Shown here one piece after another: positions 6,933 to 13,552 of a stretch of 13,552 bases of DNA (positions are counted from its first letter, which is position 1; each line of letters begins with the position of its first letter). Where the stretch lies: positions 1-13,552 of the forward strand of contig JAHRWC010000318.1 of NCBI GenBank assembly GCA_019090365.1, in the 5' to 3' direction. Source of the stretch: Flavobacteriaceae bacterium (GTDB taxonomy: Bacteria > Bacteroidota > Bacteroidia > Flavobacteriales > Flavobacteriaceae). The notes beneath the pieces are model-generated. The model saw only the letters and a list, made by a program, of their open reading frames with translations, made no database searches and had not been told where the DNA came from. The translations under genes were made by a program, and so were the position numbers.

Positions 6933-7343
6933 ATGAAAATCATCATTATCAATGGTCCTAACATTAACCTTCTAGGAAAAAGAGAAACTGAGATTTATGG
7001 CAATCAGTCATTCGATGATTATTTTAATCTTCTTCAAAAAGAATATCATTCTATTGAACTTGAACAATTTCAATCTAATATTGAAGGTGAACTCATCGAT
7101 AAAATTCAAGAAGTAGGTTATACTTATGATGGGATTATATTAAACGCAGCTGCATATACACATACATCTATTGGTATTGGAGATGCAGTAAAGGCAATAA
7201 CAACTCCAGTTGTAGAAGTTCATATTTCAAATACTTTTTCAAGGGAAGAGTTTAGACATACCTCCTATATTTCTCCAAATGCAAAAGGAGTAATTCTAGG
7301 CTTTGGGTTGAAAAGTTATAAATTAGCTATTCAAAGTTTTTGA
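6933..7343 (+). CDS. aroQ: 3-dehydroquinate dehydratase, type II
   Basis: AroQ catalyses the third step of the shikimate pathway, dehydrating 3-dehydroquinate to 3-dehydroshikimate, as a cytoplasmic dodecamer. The 136 residues match the family size. Visible motifs are INGPNINLLGKRETEIYG at about 6-23, holding the flexible-loop Arg17 and catalytic Tyr22, then FQSNIEGELID at about 46-56. Next come substrate-binding NAAAYTHTS at 71-79 and EVHISN with catalytic His97, and finally SREEFRHTSYIS. A near-match -7 box (TACATTTA, 6921-6928) lies just upstream, only 4 nt from the ATG. The Dph6-like gene follows by 8 bp, so the two form an operon, though no metabolic link is obvious. Confidence 0.95.
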   Translation: MKIIIINGPNINLLGKRETEIYGNQSFDDYFNLLQKEYHSIELEQFQSNIEGELIDKIQEVGYTYDGIILNAAAYTHTSIGIGDAVKAITTPVVEVHISNTFSREEFRHTSYISPNAKGVILGFGLKSYKLAIQSF

Positions 7344-7351
7344 ATTAAAAT

Positions 7352-8098
7352 ATGAGTAAAACTTATTTTAATTGGAGTTCAGGAAAAGATTCTTCTTTGG
7401 CTTTGTACCTCTTACTAGATTACAATAAAAAATATAAAGTAGATATTCTTGTTACAACTCTTAGCGATGCTTATGGTAGAGTATCTATGCACGGTCTTCG
7501 TGAAGATCTATTAGATGAACAAGCAAAAAGCATCGGTTTGCCTTTACAGAAAACCTATCTTTCTGAATCTGTTTCAATGGAACAGTACGCTCTTGAAATG
7601 GAAAAAATAACCAAAAACTTATTCAATCAAGGCTATAGGTATGCAGCTTTCGGGGATATTTATTTAGAAGATCTAAGAGCTTTCAGAGAAATTCAGTTAG
7701 CTAAATGTGGAATAAAAGCAGTTTTTCCATTATGGCAACAAAATACTAAAGATTTGATGACTCAATTTTTATCATTGGGTTTTAAAGCGATTACAGTTTG
7801 TGTTAATGCTAAATTGTTAGATGCCTCCTTTGTAGGTAGAATAATTGATGAATCCTTTTTGAACGAGCTTCCTGAAAATGTAGATCCTTGTGGAGAAAAT
7901 GGAGAGTTCCATACTTTTGTATATGATGGACCAATTTTTACAAGACCAATTTCATTTGAAATAGGAGAGAAGGTTCTTCGTACATATTCATCATCTACAA
8001 ATAAAAATGATGATAGTTTAATAGATGAGGATACTTCTTGGGACTCACAATTTTGGTTTTGTGATTTAATCCCAAATAAAAAAAGCGTTACAAATTAA
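7352..8098 (+). CDS. Dph6-related ATP pyrophosphatase (diphthine-ammonia ligase family)
   Basis: This 248-residue cytoplasmic enzyme has an N-type ATP pyrophosphatase (HUP/PP-loop) fold. The PP-loop is SSGKDSSLALY at residues 9-19. Later family signatures are MHGLREDLLDEQA at about 46-58, GDIYLEDLRAFRE at 101-113 and CGENGEFHTFVYDGP at 180-194. Archaeal and eukaryotic relatives amidate diphthine on elongation factor 2. Bacteria lack diphthamide, so the bacterial substrate is not known; an ATP-dependent amidation or adenylation is a reasonable inference. It is the second gene of the aroQ operon. Its last codons run into a terminator whose loop contains the stop. Confidence 0.88.
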   Translation: MSKTYFNWSSGKDSSLALYLLLDYNKKYKVDILVTTLSDAYGRVSMHGLREDLLDEQAKSIGLPLQKTYLSESVSMEQYALEMEKITKNLFNQGYRYAAFGDIYLEDLRAFREIQLAKCGIKAVFPLWQQNTKDLMTQFLSLGFKAITVCVNAKLLDASFVGRIIDESFLNELPENVDPCGENGEFHTFVYDGPIFTRPISFEIGEKVLRTYSSSTNKNDDSLIDEDTSWDSQFWFCDLIPNKKSVTN

Positions 8099-8112
8099 CT
8101 TGCAACGCTTTT
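8081..8112 (-). terminator. Bidirectional terminator between the Dph6-like gene and lpdA
   Basis: AAAAGCGTTACAA (8081-8093) pairs with TTGCAACGCTTTT (8100-8112) with one mismatch around a 6-nt loop. On the minus strand the stem is followed by a continuous T7 run, making a strong end for lpdA, whose stop is 22 nt upstream. On the plus strand there are four T, so it also ends the aroQ operon. The TAA of the Dph6-like gene (8096-8098) sits in the loop. Confidence 0.85.
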
Positions 8113-8133
8113 AAAATAAATTATTTGTTAGTC

Positions 8134-9510
8134 TTATAGGTGAATTACTTCATCATAAGCATCAGCAACTGCTTCCATAACAGCTTCACTCATCGTTGGA
8201 TGAGGATGTATTGCTTTTAATACTTCATGCCCAGTTGTTTCTAATTTTCTACCTAATACCGCTTCTGCAATCATATCGGTTACACCTGCACCAATCATAT
8301 GACATCCTAACCATTCGCCATATTTAGCATCAAATATAACTTTTACAAAACCTTCTTTTGTTCCAGCAGCACTTGCTTTTCCACTAGCTGAAAAAGGAAA
8401 CTTACCAACTTTTAAATCGTAACCCGCTTCTTTTGCTTGTTTTTCAGTGAATCCAACTGAAGCAATTTCAGGTGTAGCATATGTACAACCAGGAATATTT
8501 CCGTAGTCAATCGCTTCCACATGCATTCCTTTTATTTTTTCAACACAAGTAATTCCTTCCGCAGAAGCAACGTGTGCTAGAGCAGGACCTGGAACAACAT
8601 CACCAATAGCATAATAGCCAGGAATGTTAGTTTGGTACCAATCATTTACTAAAATCTTATCTCTGTCTACTACAATGCCTACATCTTCTAATCCAATGTT
8701 TTCAAGGTTAGATTTAATTCCGACAGCAGATAATACAATCTCCGCTTCAAGAATTTCTTCTCCTTTTTTTGTTTTTACTGTAGCTTTTATAGTTTTTCCA
8801 GAAGTATCAACTTTTTCTACTGAAGAATTAGTCATTACTTTAATTCCAGCTTTTTTGAAAGAACGTCCAAATTGTTTTGAGATATCTTCATCTTCAAGAG
8901 GAACTAAGTTTGGTAAATACTCTACAATAGTAACATCAGTTCCCATTGCATTGTAAAAATGTGCAAACTCAACACCAATCGCTCCACTACCAACCACAAT
9001 CATGCTTTTAGGTTGTTTTTTTAGCGTCATGGCTTCACGATATCCAATCACTTTTTTACCATCTTGTTTTAAGCTAGGCAATTCTCTTGATCTTGCTCCA
9101 GTAGCAATGATTATATGATCTGCTGAATATTCTTTTCCATCAACTTCTACCTTTTTTCCAGGTTTTAATGTTCCGAATCCATTGATAACGTCAATTTTAT
9201 TTTTTTTCATTAAAAATTGAACCCCTTTACTCATTCCATCAGCAACACCACGACTACGTTCTACAACTTTGTCAAAATCTTTGTCAAATTCTTTTACGGT
9301 AAGTCCATAATCTTCTGCATGTTTTAAATAGTCAAATACTTGAGCACTTTTTAACAGCGCTTTAGTTGGAATACATCCCCAGTTAAGACAAACACCACCT
9401 AGGTTTTCCTTTTCAATAACAGCAGTTTTAAAGCCTAATTGAGATGCTCTAATCGCTGTAACATATCCACCAGGACCACTTCCTAAAACAATAATATCGT
9501 ATTTACTCAT
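8134..9510 (-). CDS. lpdA: Dihydrolipoyl dehydrogenase (E3)
   Basis: This FAD flavoprotein reoxidises the dihydrolipoyl groups of 2-oxoacid dehydrogenase complexes and the glycine cleavage system, passing electrons to NAD+. The 458 residues carry the FAD Rossmann motif GSGPGG at 10-15. The redox-active disulfide is C41/C46 in GGVCLNWGCIPTK, the NAD-binding motif GSGAIG is at 174-179, and the second FAD motif AIGDVV is at about 301-306. The C-terminal dimer domain has HPHPTMSEA with catalytic His437 and Glu442. It is complete and looks fully active. No E1 or E2 subunit gene is nearby, so it is a stand-alone E3, probably shared among complexes. The 99 bp to msrB has only weak -7-like boxes on this strand. 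Confidence 0.95.
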   Translation of the reverse strand: MSKYDIIVLGSGPGGYVTAIRASQLGFKTAVIEKENLGGVCLNWGCIPTKALLKSAQVFDYLKHAEDYGLTVKEFDKDFDKVVERSRGVADGMSKGVQFLMKKNKIDVINGFGTLKPGKKVEVDGKEYSADHIIIATGARSRELPSLKQDGKKVIGYREAMTLKKQPKSMIVVGSGAIGVEFAHFYNAMGTDVTIVEYLPNLVPLEDEDISKQFGRSFKKAGIKVMTNSSVEKVDTSGKTIKATVKTKKGEEILEAEIVLSAVGIKSNLENIGLEDVGIVVDRDKILVNDWYQTNIPGYYAIGDVVPGPALAHVASAEGITCVEKIKGMHVEAIDYGNIPGCTYATPEIASVGFTEKQAKEAGYDLKVGKFPFSASGKASAAGTKEGFVKVIFDAKYGEWLGCHMIGAGVTDMIAEAVLGRKLETTGHEVLKAIHPHPTMSEAVMEAVADAYDEVIHL

Positions 9511-9609
9511 TTTCTTATTTTAAAATCATTATTTGAGGAAACGAAATTACGAAATGTAAGCGTAACATAGAACGTTACCTTGTATTTTTATAATATTTAG
9601 GAAAGTTTA

Positions 9610-10011
9610 TTACTCTTTATTAAAATCTAATGAAGCTGAATTCACACAATAGCGTTGTCCTGTGTTTGTAGGTCCATCTGGGAATACATGTCCGAGATGA
9701 CTTCCACAATTAGTACAAAGAATTTCAGTTCGAATCATGCCATGACTTTTATCTTTTATATATTCTACAGAACCTTCAATAGATTCATCAAAAGAAGGCC
9801 AACCACAACCACTGTCAAATTTTGAATTACTCACAAATAAAGGAATGTTACAGGCTCCACAAGTAAATGTGCCTTTTTCTGCATGTAAATTATATTTACC
9901 TGTAAAAGGACGTTCAGTACCTTTTTCTCGTAGTACTCTATATTGTTCGTCTCCTAATTGTTCTTTCCAATCTGCTTCAGATTTTTGGAAAGGATATTTT
10001 TTATTATTCAT
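9610..10011 (-). CDS. msrB: Peptide-methionine (R)-S-oxide reductase, cytoplasmic
   Basis: MsrB reduces methionine-R-sulfoxide in proteins. The 133 residues form a single MsrB domain with no signal peptide. Zinc cysteines are C51/C54 (TCGACN) and C99/C102 (LCTNCG). The catalytic cysteine is C122 in RYCVNSASL. A cysteine at 69 in SGCGWPSF sits where many MsrBs have the recycling cysteine, so thioredoxin-dependent turnover is likely. Other conserved parts are HLGHVFPDGP and TGQRYC. Its ATG lies inside the end of the lipoprotein MsrB gene: ATGAATAA carries this start and that stop, an 8-bp overlap implying translational coupling. No strong terminator follows; GTAAC/GTTAC at 9562-9578 is a weak hairpin without a T-run. 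Confidence 0.95.
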   Translation of the reverse strand: MNNKKYPFQKSEADWKEQLGDEQYRVLREKGTERPFTGKYNLHAEKGTFTCGACNIPLFVSNSKFDSGCGWPSFDESIEGSVEYIKDKSHGMIRTEILCTNCGSHLGHVFPDGPTNTGQRYCVNSASLDFNKE

Positions 10012-10486
10012 CTTTCTTCGGAATAAATTTTAATGCAACACCATTAATACAATGCCTTTTTCCTGTAGTTTCTCTTGGTCCATCTTGAAACACATGACCT
10101 AAATGACCTCCACAAGTTGCACAATGTTCTTCAGATCGTGCATAACCCAGGTTGTAATCTACATCAAATTCAACATTTCCTTTTATTTCTCTATCAAATG
10201 AAGGCCAGCCAGAACCGCTTTCAAATTTATCTTTGCTTTTAAACAAAGGAGTATCACAAGCTGCACAAACATAGACACCTTCTTCGTGATTAGTGTTAAA
10301 AGGGCTAGACCACCTTGCTTCAGTTCCTGCTTTTCTTAAGACATTATATTGTTCAGAAGTTAGTTGGGCTTTCCATTCTTTTTTAGTTTTTGTAATAGGA
10401 AACACTTTTGCTTCTTTTTTATCTTGTGCAGAAGAGTTACAGCTAACTAATATGATTGTTAACAATAATAGAATTACTTTTTTCAT
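10004..10486 (-). CDS. msrB: Lipoprotein methionine-R-sulfoxide reductase B
   Basis: This 160-residue MsrB is exported as a lipoprotein. The signal peptide ends in the lipobox LVSC with C16 as the acylated residue, and a short linker (NSSAQDKKEAK) precedes the MsrB domain at about 30-156. Zinc cysteines are C74/C77 (VCAACD) and C122/C125 (HCATCG); catalytic C146 is in KRHCINGVAL. The recycling-cysteine position of its neighbour is serine here (S92 in SGSGWPSF), so it may need a different resolving thiol or partner. It is the first gene of the msrB pair. Repair of oxidised envelope proteins is the likely role, by analogy with other periplasmic Msr enzymes. Which membrane it sits in is not shown by the sequence. 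Confidence 0.93.
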   Translation of the reverse strand: MKKVILLLLTIILVSCNSSAQDKKEAKVFPITKTKKEWKAQLTSEQYNVLRKAGTEARWSSPFNTNHEEGVYVCAACDTPLFKSKDKFESGSGWPSFDREIKGNVEFDVDYNLGYARSEEHCATCGGHLGHVFQDGPRETTGKRHCINGVALKFIPKKDE

Positions 10487-10521
10487 GGTTTTTTCTGAAG
10501 TTTAAATGTACAAATTATATT

Positions 10522-10555
10522 AAAAAAAAAGAGCGTGAGTAAAATACACACGCTC
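10522..10555 (-). terminator. Intrinsic terminator of the small lipoprotein gene
   Basis: On the minus strand a 7-bp stem, GAGCGTG with CACGCTC (10549-10555 and 10531-10537 in plus coordinates), is followed by a nine-T run (10522-10530). It lies 25 nt after the stop at 10580 and separates this gene from the msrB pair. Confidence 0.85.
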
Positions 10556-10579
10556 TCAAATATTTTTATTTATGATTAA

Positions 10580-11086
10580 CTAATTTGAAATAGTTTCAAT
10601 TTGAGCGTTATTTATTTCAAGGTTTTGCAATAACTCTTCCATGCTTAAATTAGCTGTTGCATATTCAGCTGGAACGATTGCAATTCTGAAGGTTTGGTCG
10701 TCTGTAAATTGATTTCCTAACGAGATTAAATCAAAATTACCATCGATTAATATTTCAACATCAAAAAATGTATGATTATAAACATATTGAATAATATCTC
10801 CATTACTTAAGAAAAAGTTTTGTGGTAAAGGGCTCCAGAGATCATGACCATTTTGAGAAACATCTTCTAAAAGATACACTAATACAACATCTGATTCATA
10901 AACTACTATATCATTAGGAATAGTTACAATGTTGCGCCATAAATTATTTGGAGAGTCATAATTAAGATCTGTAGTCACTTCATAAACTTGACCTAAAATA
11001 TTAATACCGTCTTGACCGTCTTCACCTTCACAAGATGAAAAAAGAAATGTTGATGAGATTGCTAGAAATAAGAGTAATTTTTTCAT
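10580..11086 (-). CDS. Small lipoprotein of unknown function with collagen-like Gly tether
   Basis: This 168-residue lipoprotein has a signal peptide ending in lipobox FSSC, with C19 acylated. Directly after it comes EGEDGQDGINILGQVYEV, a short Gly-x-x tether rich in acidic residues. In Flavobacteriia, acidic residues just after the lipid cysteine can direct lipoproteins to the cell surface, so surface display is possible but unproven. The rest is acidic and beta-prone (WRNIVTIPNDIVVYESDVVL, IIQYVYNHTFFDVEILIDG) without catalytic motifs. Proteins of this pattern are common in the family and I know of no assigned function. It is a single-gene unit with its own terminator, sharing a divergent intergenic region with the M48 peptidase gene. 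Confidence 0.8.
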   Translation of the reverse strand: MKKLLLFLAISSTFLFSSCEGEDGQDGINILGQVYEVTTDLNYDSPNNLWRNIVTIPNDIVVYESDVVLVYLLEDVSQNGHDLWSPLPQNFFLSNGDIIQYVYNHTFFDVEILIDGNFDLISLGNQFTDDQTFRIAIVPAEYATANLSMEELLQNLEINNAQIETISN

Positions 11087-11256
11087 AATATATTTTTGTT
11101 TTTTATTTATTTACAAAAGTCATTCCAAAGTTGAAAGTTTCATTTAAACGATGAAAATAACATTTTTTTTCAATGGCATAGAAATTGTTTAACAATATTA
11201 AGATATATTATTATTTATAGTATTATATTTAAATTATTAAATAAAAAACCATTACA
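11087..11256. promoter_or_regulatory. Divergent promoter region, lipoprotein / M48 peptidase
   Basis: This is very A/T-rich DNA between two divergent genes. Leftward, CAACTTTG (11133-11126) is one base off the -7 consensus, 39 nt before the lipoprotein start. Rightward, TATATTTA (11224-11231) is one base off, 25 nt before the M48 start. An inverted repeat ATTGTT-T-AACAAT lies at 11184-11196. None has a well-spaced -33 TTG, so exact starts are uncertain. Confidence 0.3.
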
Positions 11257-12078
11257 ATGAAACTTAAAAAAGCACTTTCCATTTTTACTATAGTATTATT
11301 TGCGGTAGCGTGTAGTACAAATCCATTTACTGGAAAAAAGACATTAGCTCTTGTGCCAAACTCACAGATATTACCAATGGCATTTCAGCAATATGATCAG
11401 TTTTTATCGGAACATAAAGTGATAAAGAACACTGCCGATGCCAGAATGATTACTAATATTGGTCAAAAAATTTCTATTGCAGCTGAAAGATATTTAACTG
11501 CAAACGGATATGCAGGATATTTAAAAGATTATGCTTGGGATTATAATTTAGTAGAAGATCCAGCTGTTAATGCTTGGTGTATGCCAGGAGGAAAAATAGT
11601 TTTTTATACAGGAATTTTACCAATTACTCAAGGAGAAGCAGGAATCGCTGCTGTAATGGGACATGAAGTTGCTCACGCATTAGCTAATCATGGTCAACAA
11701 AGAATGAGTGCGGGTCAATTACAAGCATTAGGTGCAGTTGCAGGAAATGTAGCATTTAGTAAAGATCCTAAAAATCAACAAATATTTAATGATGCTTATG
11801 GAATTGGATCAACAGTAGGAGTAATGTTACCATTTAGTAGAGGCCATGAAAGTGAAGCAGATAGAATAGGATTAACATTAATGGCAATAGCTGGTTACGA
11901 GCCTCTTGAAGCTGCTGATTTATGGGTACGTATGAAAGAAAATGCTGGAGGGAATGCTCCTGCGGAAATTTTAAGTACTCACCCTTCAAGTGATACTAGA
12001 ATTAATAATATTAAAAGTTGGGCGGCTGATGCTAAAGCTGAAGCAAGAAAATTTGGAGTAACAAGTTTTAAAAGATAA
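11257..12078 (+). CDS. M48 family metallopeptidase, lipoprotein
   Basis: This zinc metallopeptidase of 273 residues is anchored by a lipobox (AVAC, C19), followed by STNPFTGKKTLALVP, a motif typical of this subgroup. The catalytic site is HEVAH at 136-140 (H136, E137, H140), with the third zinc ligand E198 in HESEADRIG. The C-terminal STHPSSDTRI at about 240-249 is another subgroup marker. N-terminal and size features resemble the periplasmic M48 proteins LoiP and YcaL and the protease half of BepA. There is no TPR extension as in BepA. Family knowledge suggests quality control of outer-membrane proteins; the exact substrate here is unknown. A terminator follows 28 nt after the stop. Confidence 0.92.
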   Translation: MKLKKALSIFTIVLFAVACSTNPFTGKKTLALVPNSQILPMAFQQYDQFLSEHKVIKNTADARMITNIGQKISIAAERYLTANGYAGYLKDYAWDYNLVEDPAVNAWCMPGGKIVFYTGILPITQGEAGIAAVMGHEVAHALANHGQQRMSAGQLQALGAVAGNVAFSKDPKNQQIFNDAYGIGSTVGVMLPFSRGHESEADRIGLTLMAIAGYEPLEAADLWVRMKENAGGNAPAEILSTHPSSDTRINNIKSWAADAKAEARKFGVTSFKR

Positions 12079-12105
12079 GTTTAATTAATATTTTATTACT
12101 TTAGG

Positions 12106-12131
12106 AGCTGCCTTTTAAGGCAGCTTTTTTT
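12106..12131 (+). terminator. Intrinsic terminator after the M48 peptidase gene
   Basis: An 8-bp stem, AGCTGCCT pairing with AGGCAGCT around a 4-nt loop, is followed by a run of seven T. The next gene starts only 11 nt beyond, so its transcription must either read through or begin within or before the hairpin. Confidence 0.9.
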
Positions 12132-12141
12132 ATACAATTTT

Positions 12142-13455
12142 ATGGAGCAATTACAAAAAGGAAGTAAAAAGTTATTAAATGCTTGGGCATTTTACGACTG
12201 GGCAAATTCAGTATATAGTTTAGTAATTGCATCTGCAATTTTTCCACTCTATTATCAATCTTTATTTAGTATTGCTGAAGTAGATACAGTAATTGTCTTT
12301 GGAGGTGAAATAAGAAGTACTCCATTAATTAGTTATACTACAGCTATTGCATTTACAGTGGTTTCTATATTTATTCCGATTCTTTCTGGAATTGCAGATT
12401 ATGTTGGAAACAAAAAAGTTTTCATGAAGTTCTTTTGTTATTTAGGAGCATTTTCATGTATGGGAATGTATTACTTTACTCTAGAAAATATTCATCTAAG
12501 CTTGCTATTGTATTTTTTAGCCTTAGTTGGATTTTGGAGTAGTTGGGTTTTTTATAATTCGTATTTACCAGACGTTGCTTTTCCTGAACAACAAGATAAA
12601 TTAAGTGCTAAAGGGTTTTCATTAGGATATATAGGTAGTGTAATATTATTAGTATTTAACTTAACAATGGTTATGAAGCCTGAAATTTATGGTTTAGGTG
12701 AAGGCGGAGCAGGTAGTATGAAAGCAATGCAGTTTTCATTTGTTTCAGTAGGGATATGGTGGATTCTTTTTAGTCAATATACTTTTTATCATTTACCCAA
12801 AGGAAACAGATCAAATAATAAAGTAACCTATCGGATTTTATTTGATGGTTTTAAAGAACTAAGAGGAGTATATAATTCACTTTCAGAAAATAAAACTTTA
12901 AAACGTTATTTGGTTGCATTCTTTGTGTATAGTATGGCAGTACAAACTGTAATGTTAGTTGCTACTTATTTTGGAGAACAAGAAATAAATTGGGGAGATT
13001 CAGACAGTAAAACTTTTGGACTAATACTGAGTATCTTATTAATACAGTTAGTAGCTATTTTGGGAGCATTTTTAACATCGCTTTCATCAAAGAAGTATGG
13101 TAATATCCCAACACTAATAGTAATTAATGGTATTTGGGCAAGTATTTGTATTATAGCCTTTTTTATAAGATCTCCAATGCAGTTTTATGCAACAGCTAGT
13201 TTAGTAGGTTTAGTAATGGGAGGGATTCAAGCACTTTCACGTTCAACGTATTCAAAATTTTTACCAGATACTGAAGATACTACCTCATACTTTAGTTTTT
13301 ATGATGTTGCAGAAAAAGTAGGTATTGTATTTGGGATGCTTATTTATGGTGTAATAGACCATATTACTGATAGCATGAGAAATTCTATATTATTTCTAGT
13401 AGTATTCTTTGTTGTTGGTGGTCTTTTGTTATTTAGAGTGCCTCGAAATAGCTAG
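12142..13455 (+). CDS. MFS transporter, UMF1 / Atg22-like family
   Basis: This 437-residue inner-membrane protein of the major facilitator superfamily has about 11-12 hydrophobic helices. The opening NAWAFYDWANSVYSLVIASA at about 13-32 is the hallmark of the UMF1/Atg22-like group. The MFS loop motif is seen as GIADYVGNKK at 83-92 and a second signature GGIQALSRSTYSKFLP at about 360-375. A hydrophilic central loop at about 217-252 splits the two six-helix halves. Yeast Atg22 exports amino acids from the vacuole; bacterial members are mostly uncharacterised, so the substrate is not assigned. It follows the M48 gene by 63 bp with a terminator between, and I cannot see a clear promoter of its own. 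The frame is intact and complete. Confidence 0.9.
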   Translation: MEQLQKGSKKLLNAWAFYDWANSVYSLVIASAIFPLYYQSLFSIAEVDTVIVFGGEIRSTPLISYTTAIAFTVVSIFIPILSGIADYVGNKKVFMKFFCYLGAFSCMGMYYFTLENIHLSLLLYFLALVGFWSSWVFYNSYLPDVAFPEQQDKLSAKGFSLGYIGSVILLVFNLTMVMKPEIYGLGEGGAGSMKAMQFSFVSVGIWWILFSQYTFYHLPKGNRSNNKVTYRILFDGFKELRGVYNSLSENKTLKRYLVAFFVYSMAVQTVMLVATYFGEQEINWGDSDSKTFGLILSILLIQLVAILGAFLTSLSSKKYGNIPTLIVINGIWASICIIAFFIRSPMQFYATASLVGLVMGGIQALSRSTYSKFLPDTEDTTSYFSFYDVAEKVGIVFGMLIYGVIDHITDSMRNSILFLVVFFVVGGLLLFRVPRNS

Positions 13456-13552
13456 ACAACACAACTTTTATTATTTTTTCGAGTTATCGTTTAAACTTTA
13501 AATAGTTAGTGTTTTATTTCACTAAAGAATAAGGTCTAAAAGTGTATTAAAA
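13456..13552. other. Trailing intergenic stretch with a small inverted repeat
   Basis: No gene start is visible. TTAGTG (13506-13511) pairs with CACTAA (13520-13525) around an 8-nt loop, but no T-run follows. The transporter gene therefore has no convincing terminator inside the window. Confidence 0.4.

Noticed and set aside
8624..8956. Plus-strand open frame of about 110 codons inside lpdA
   Set aside because: It is antisense to a complete lipoyl dehydrogenase with all catalytic motifs; its composition is that of a Ser/Thr-rich mirror frame.
9610..10486. The two msrB frames as one frameshifted gene
   Set aside because: Each encodes a complete MsrB domain with its own zinc and catalytic cysteines, and the 8-bp overlap is a normal start-stop coupling.
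13506..13525. Inverted repeat after the MFS gene as a terminator
   Set aside because: The stem is six A/T-rich pairs with an 8-nt loop and no following T-run.

Overview
The low G+C content, TAnnTTTG-type promoter elements, absence of Shine-Dalgarno sequences, signal peptides ending in a short Ala-Gln or Cys, and a TonB-dependent receptor with an N-terminal carboxypeptidase-regulatory-like domain all point to a Bacteroidota chromosome, most likely Flavobacteriaceae. I cannot name the genus. The window is mostly conserved housekeeping and envelope genes. I see no prophage, insertion sequence, CRISPR array, tRNA or rRNA.

Left part (1-5557). Two genes read leftward: an M23 (LytM-like) metallopeptidase and, 14 bp behind it, the N-terminal 146 codons of a TonB-dependent receptor that runs off the edge and appears to start at TTG. 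Divergent from them is a rightward group: a small coiled-coil protein, ZapA, an RNA with the architecture of 6S RNA, and ribonuclease Y. xerD converges on rny with a 3-bp gap.

Middle (5558-8112). Divergent from xerD are two exported outer-membrane beta-barrel proteins. Each has its own TAnnTTTG element and its own strong terminator. Then comes a two-gene operon of aroQ (type II 3-dehydroquinase) and a Dph6-related ATP pyrophosphatase, closed by a bidirectional hairpin that contains the stop codon.

Right part (8113-13552). Leftward genes are lpdA, an overlapping pair of methionine sulfoxide reductases B (one a lipoprotein, one cytoplasmic) and a small unknown lipoprotein with its own terminator. 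Rightward genes are an M48 metallopeptidase lipoprotein and a UMF1/Atg22-like MFS transporter.

Themes: cell division and wall (coiled-coil protein, ZapA, M23, XerD), RNA control (6S RNA, RNase Y), and envelope protein quality or repair (periplasmic MsrB, M48 protease). I found no convincing new multi-gene system. The items most worth checking are the 6S RNA candidate, the coiled-coil partner of ZapA, the MsrB pair, the possible leaderless M23 start, and the palindrome upstream of the second barrel gene.
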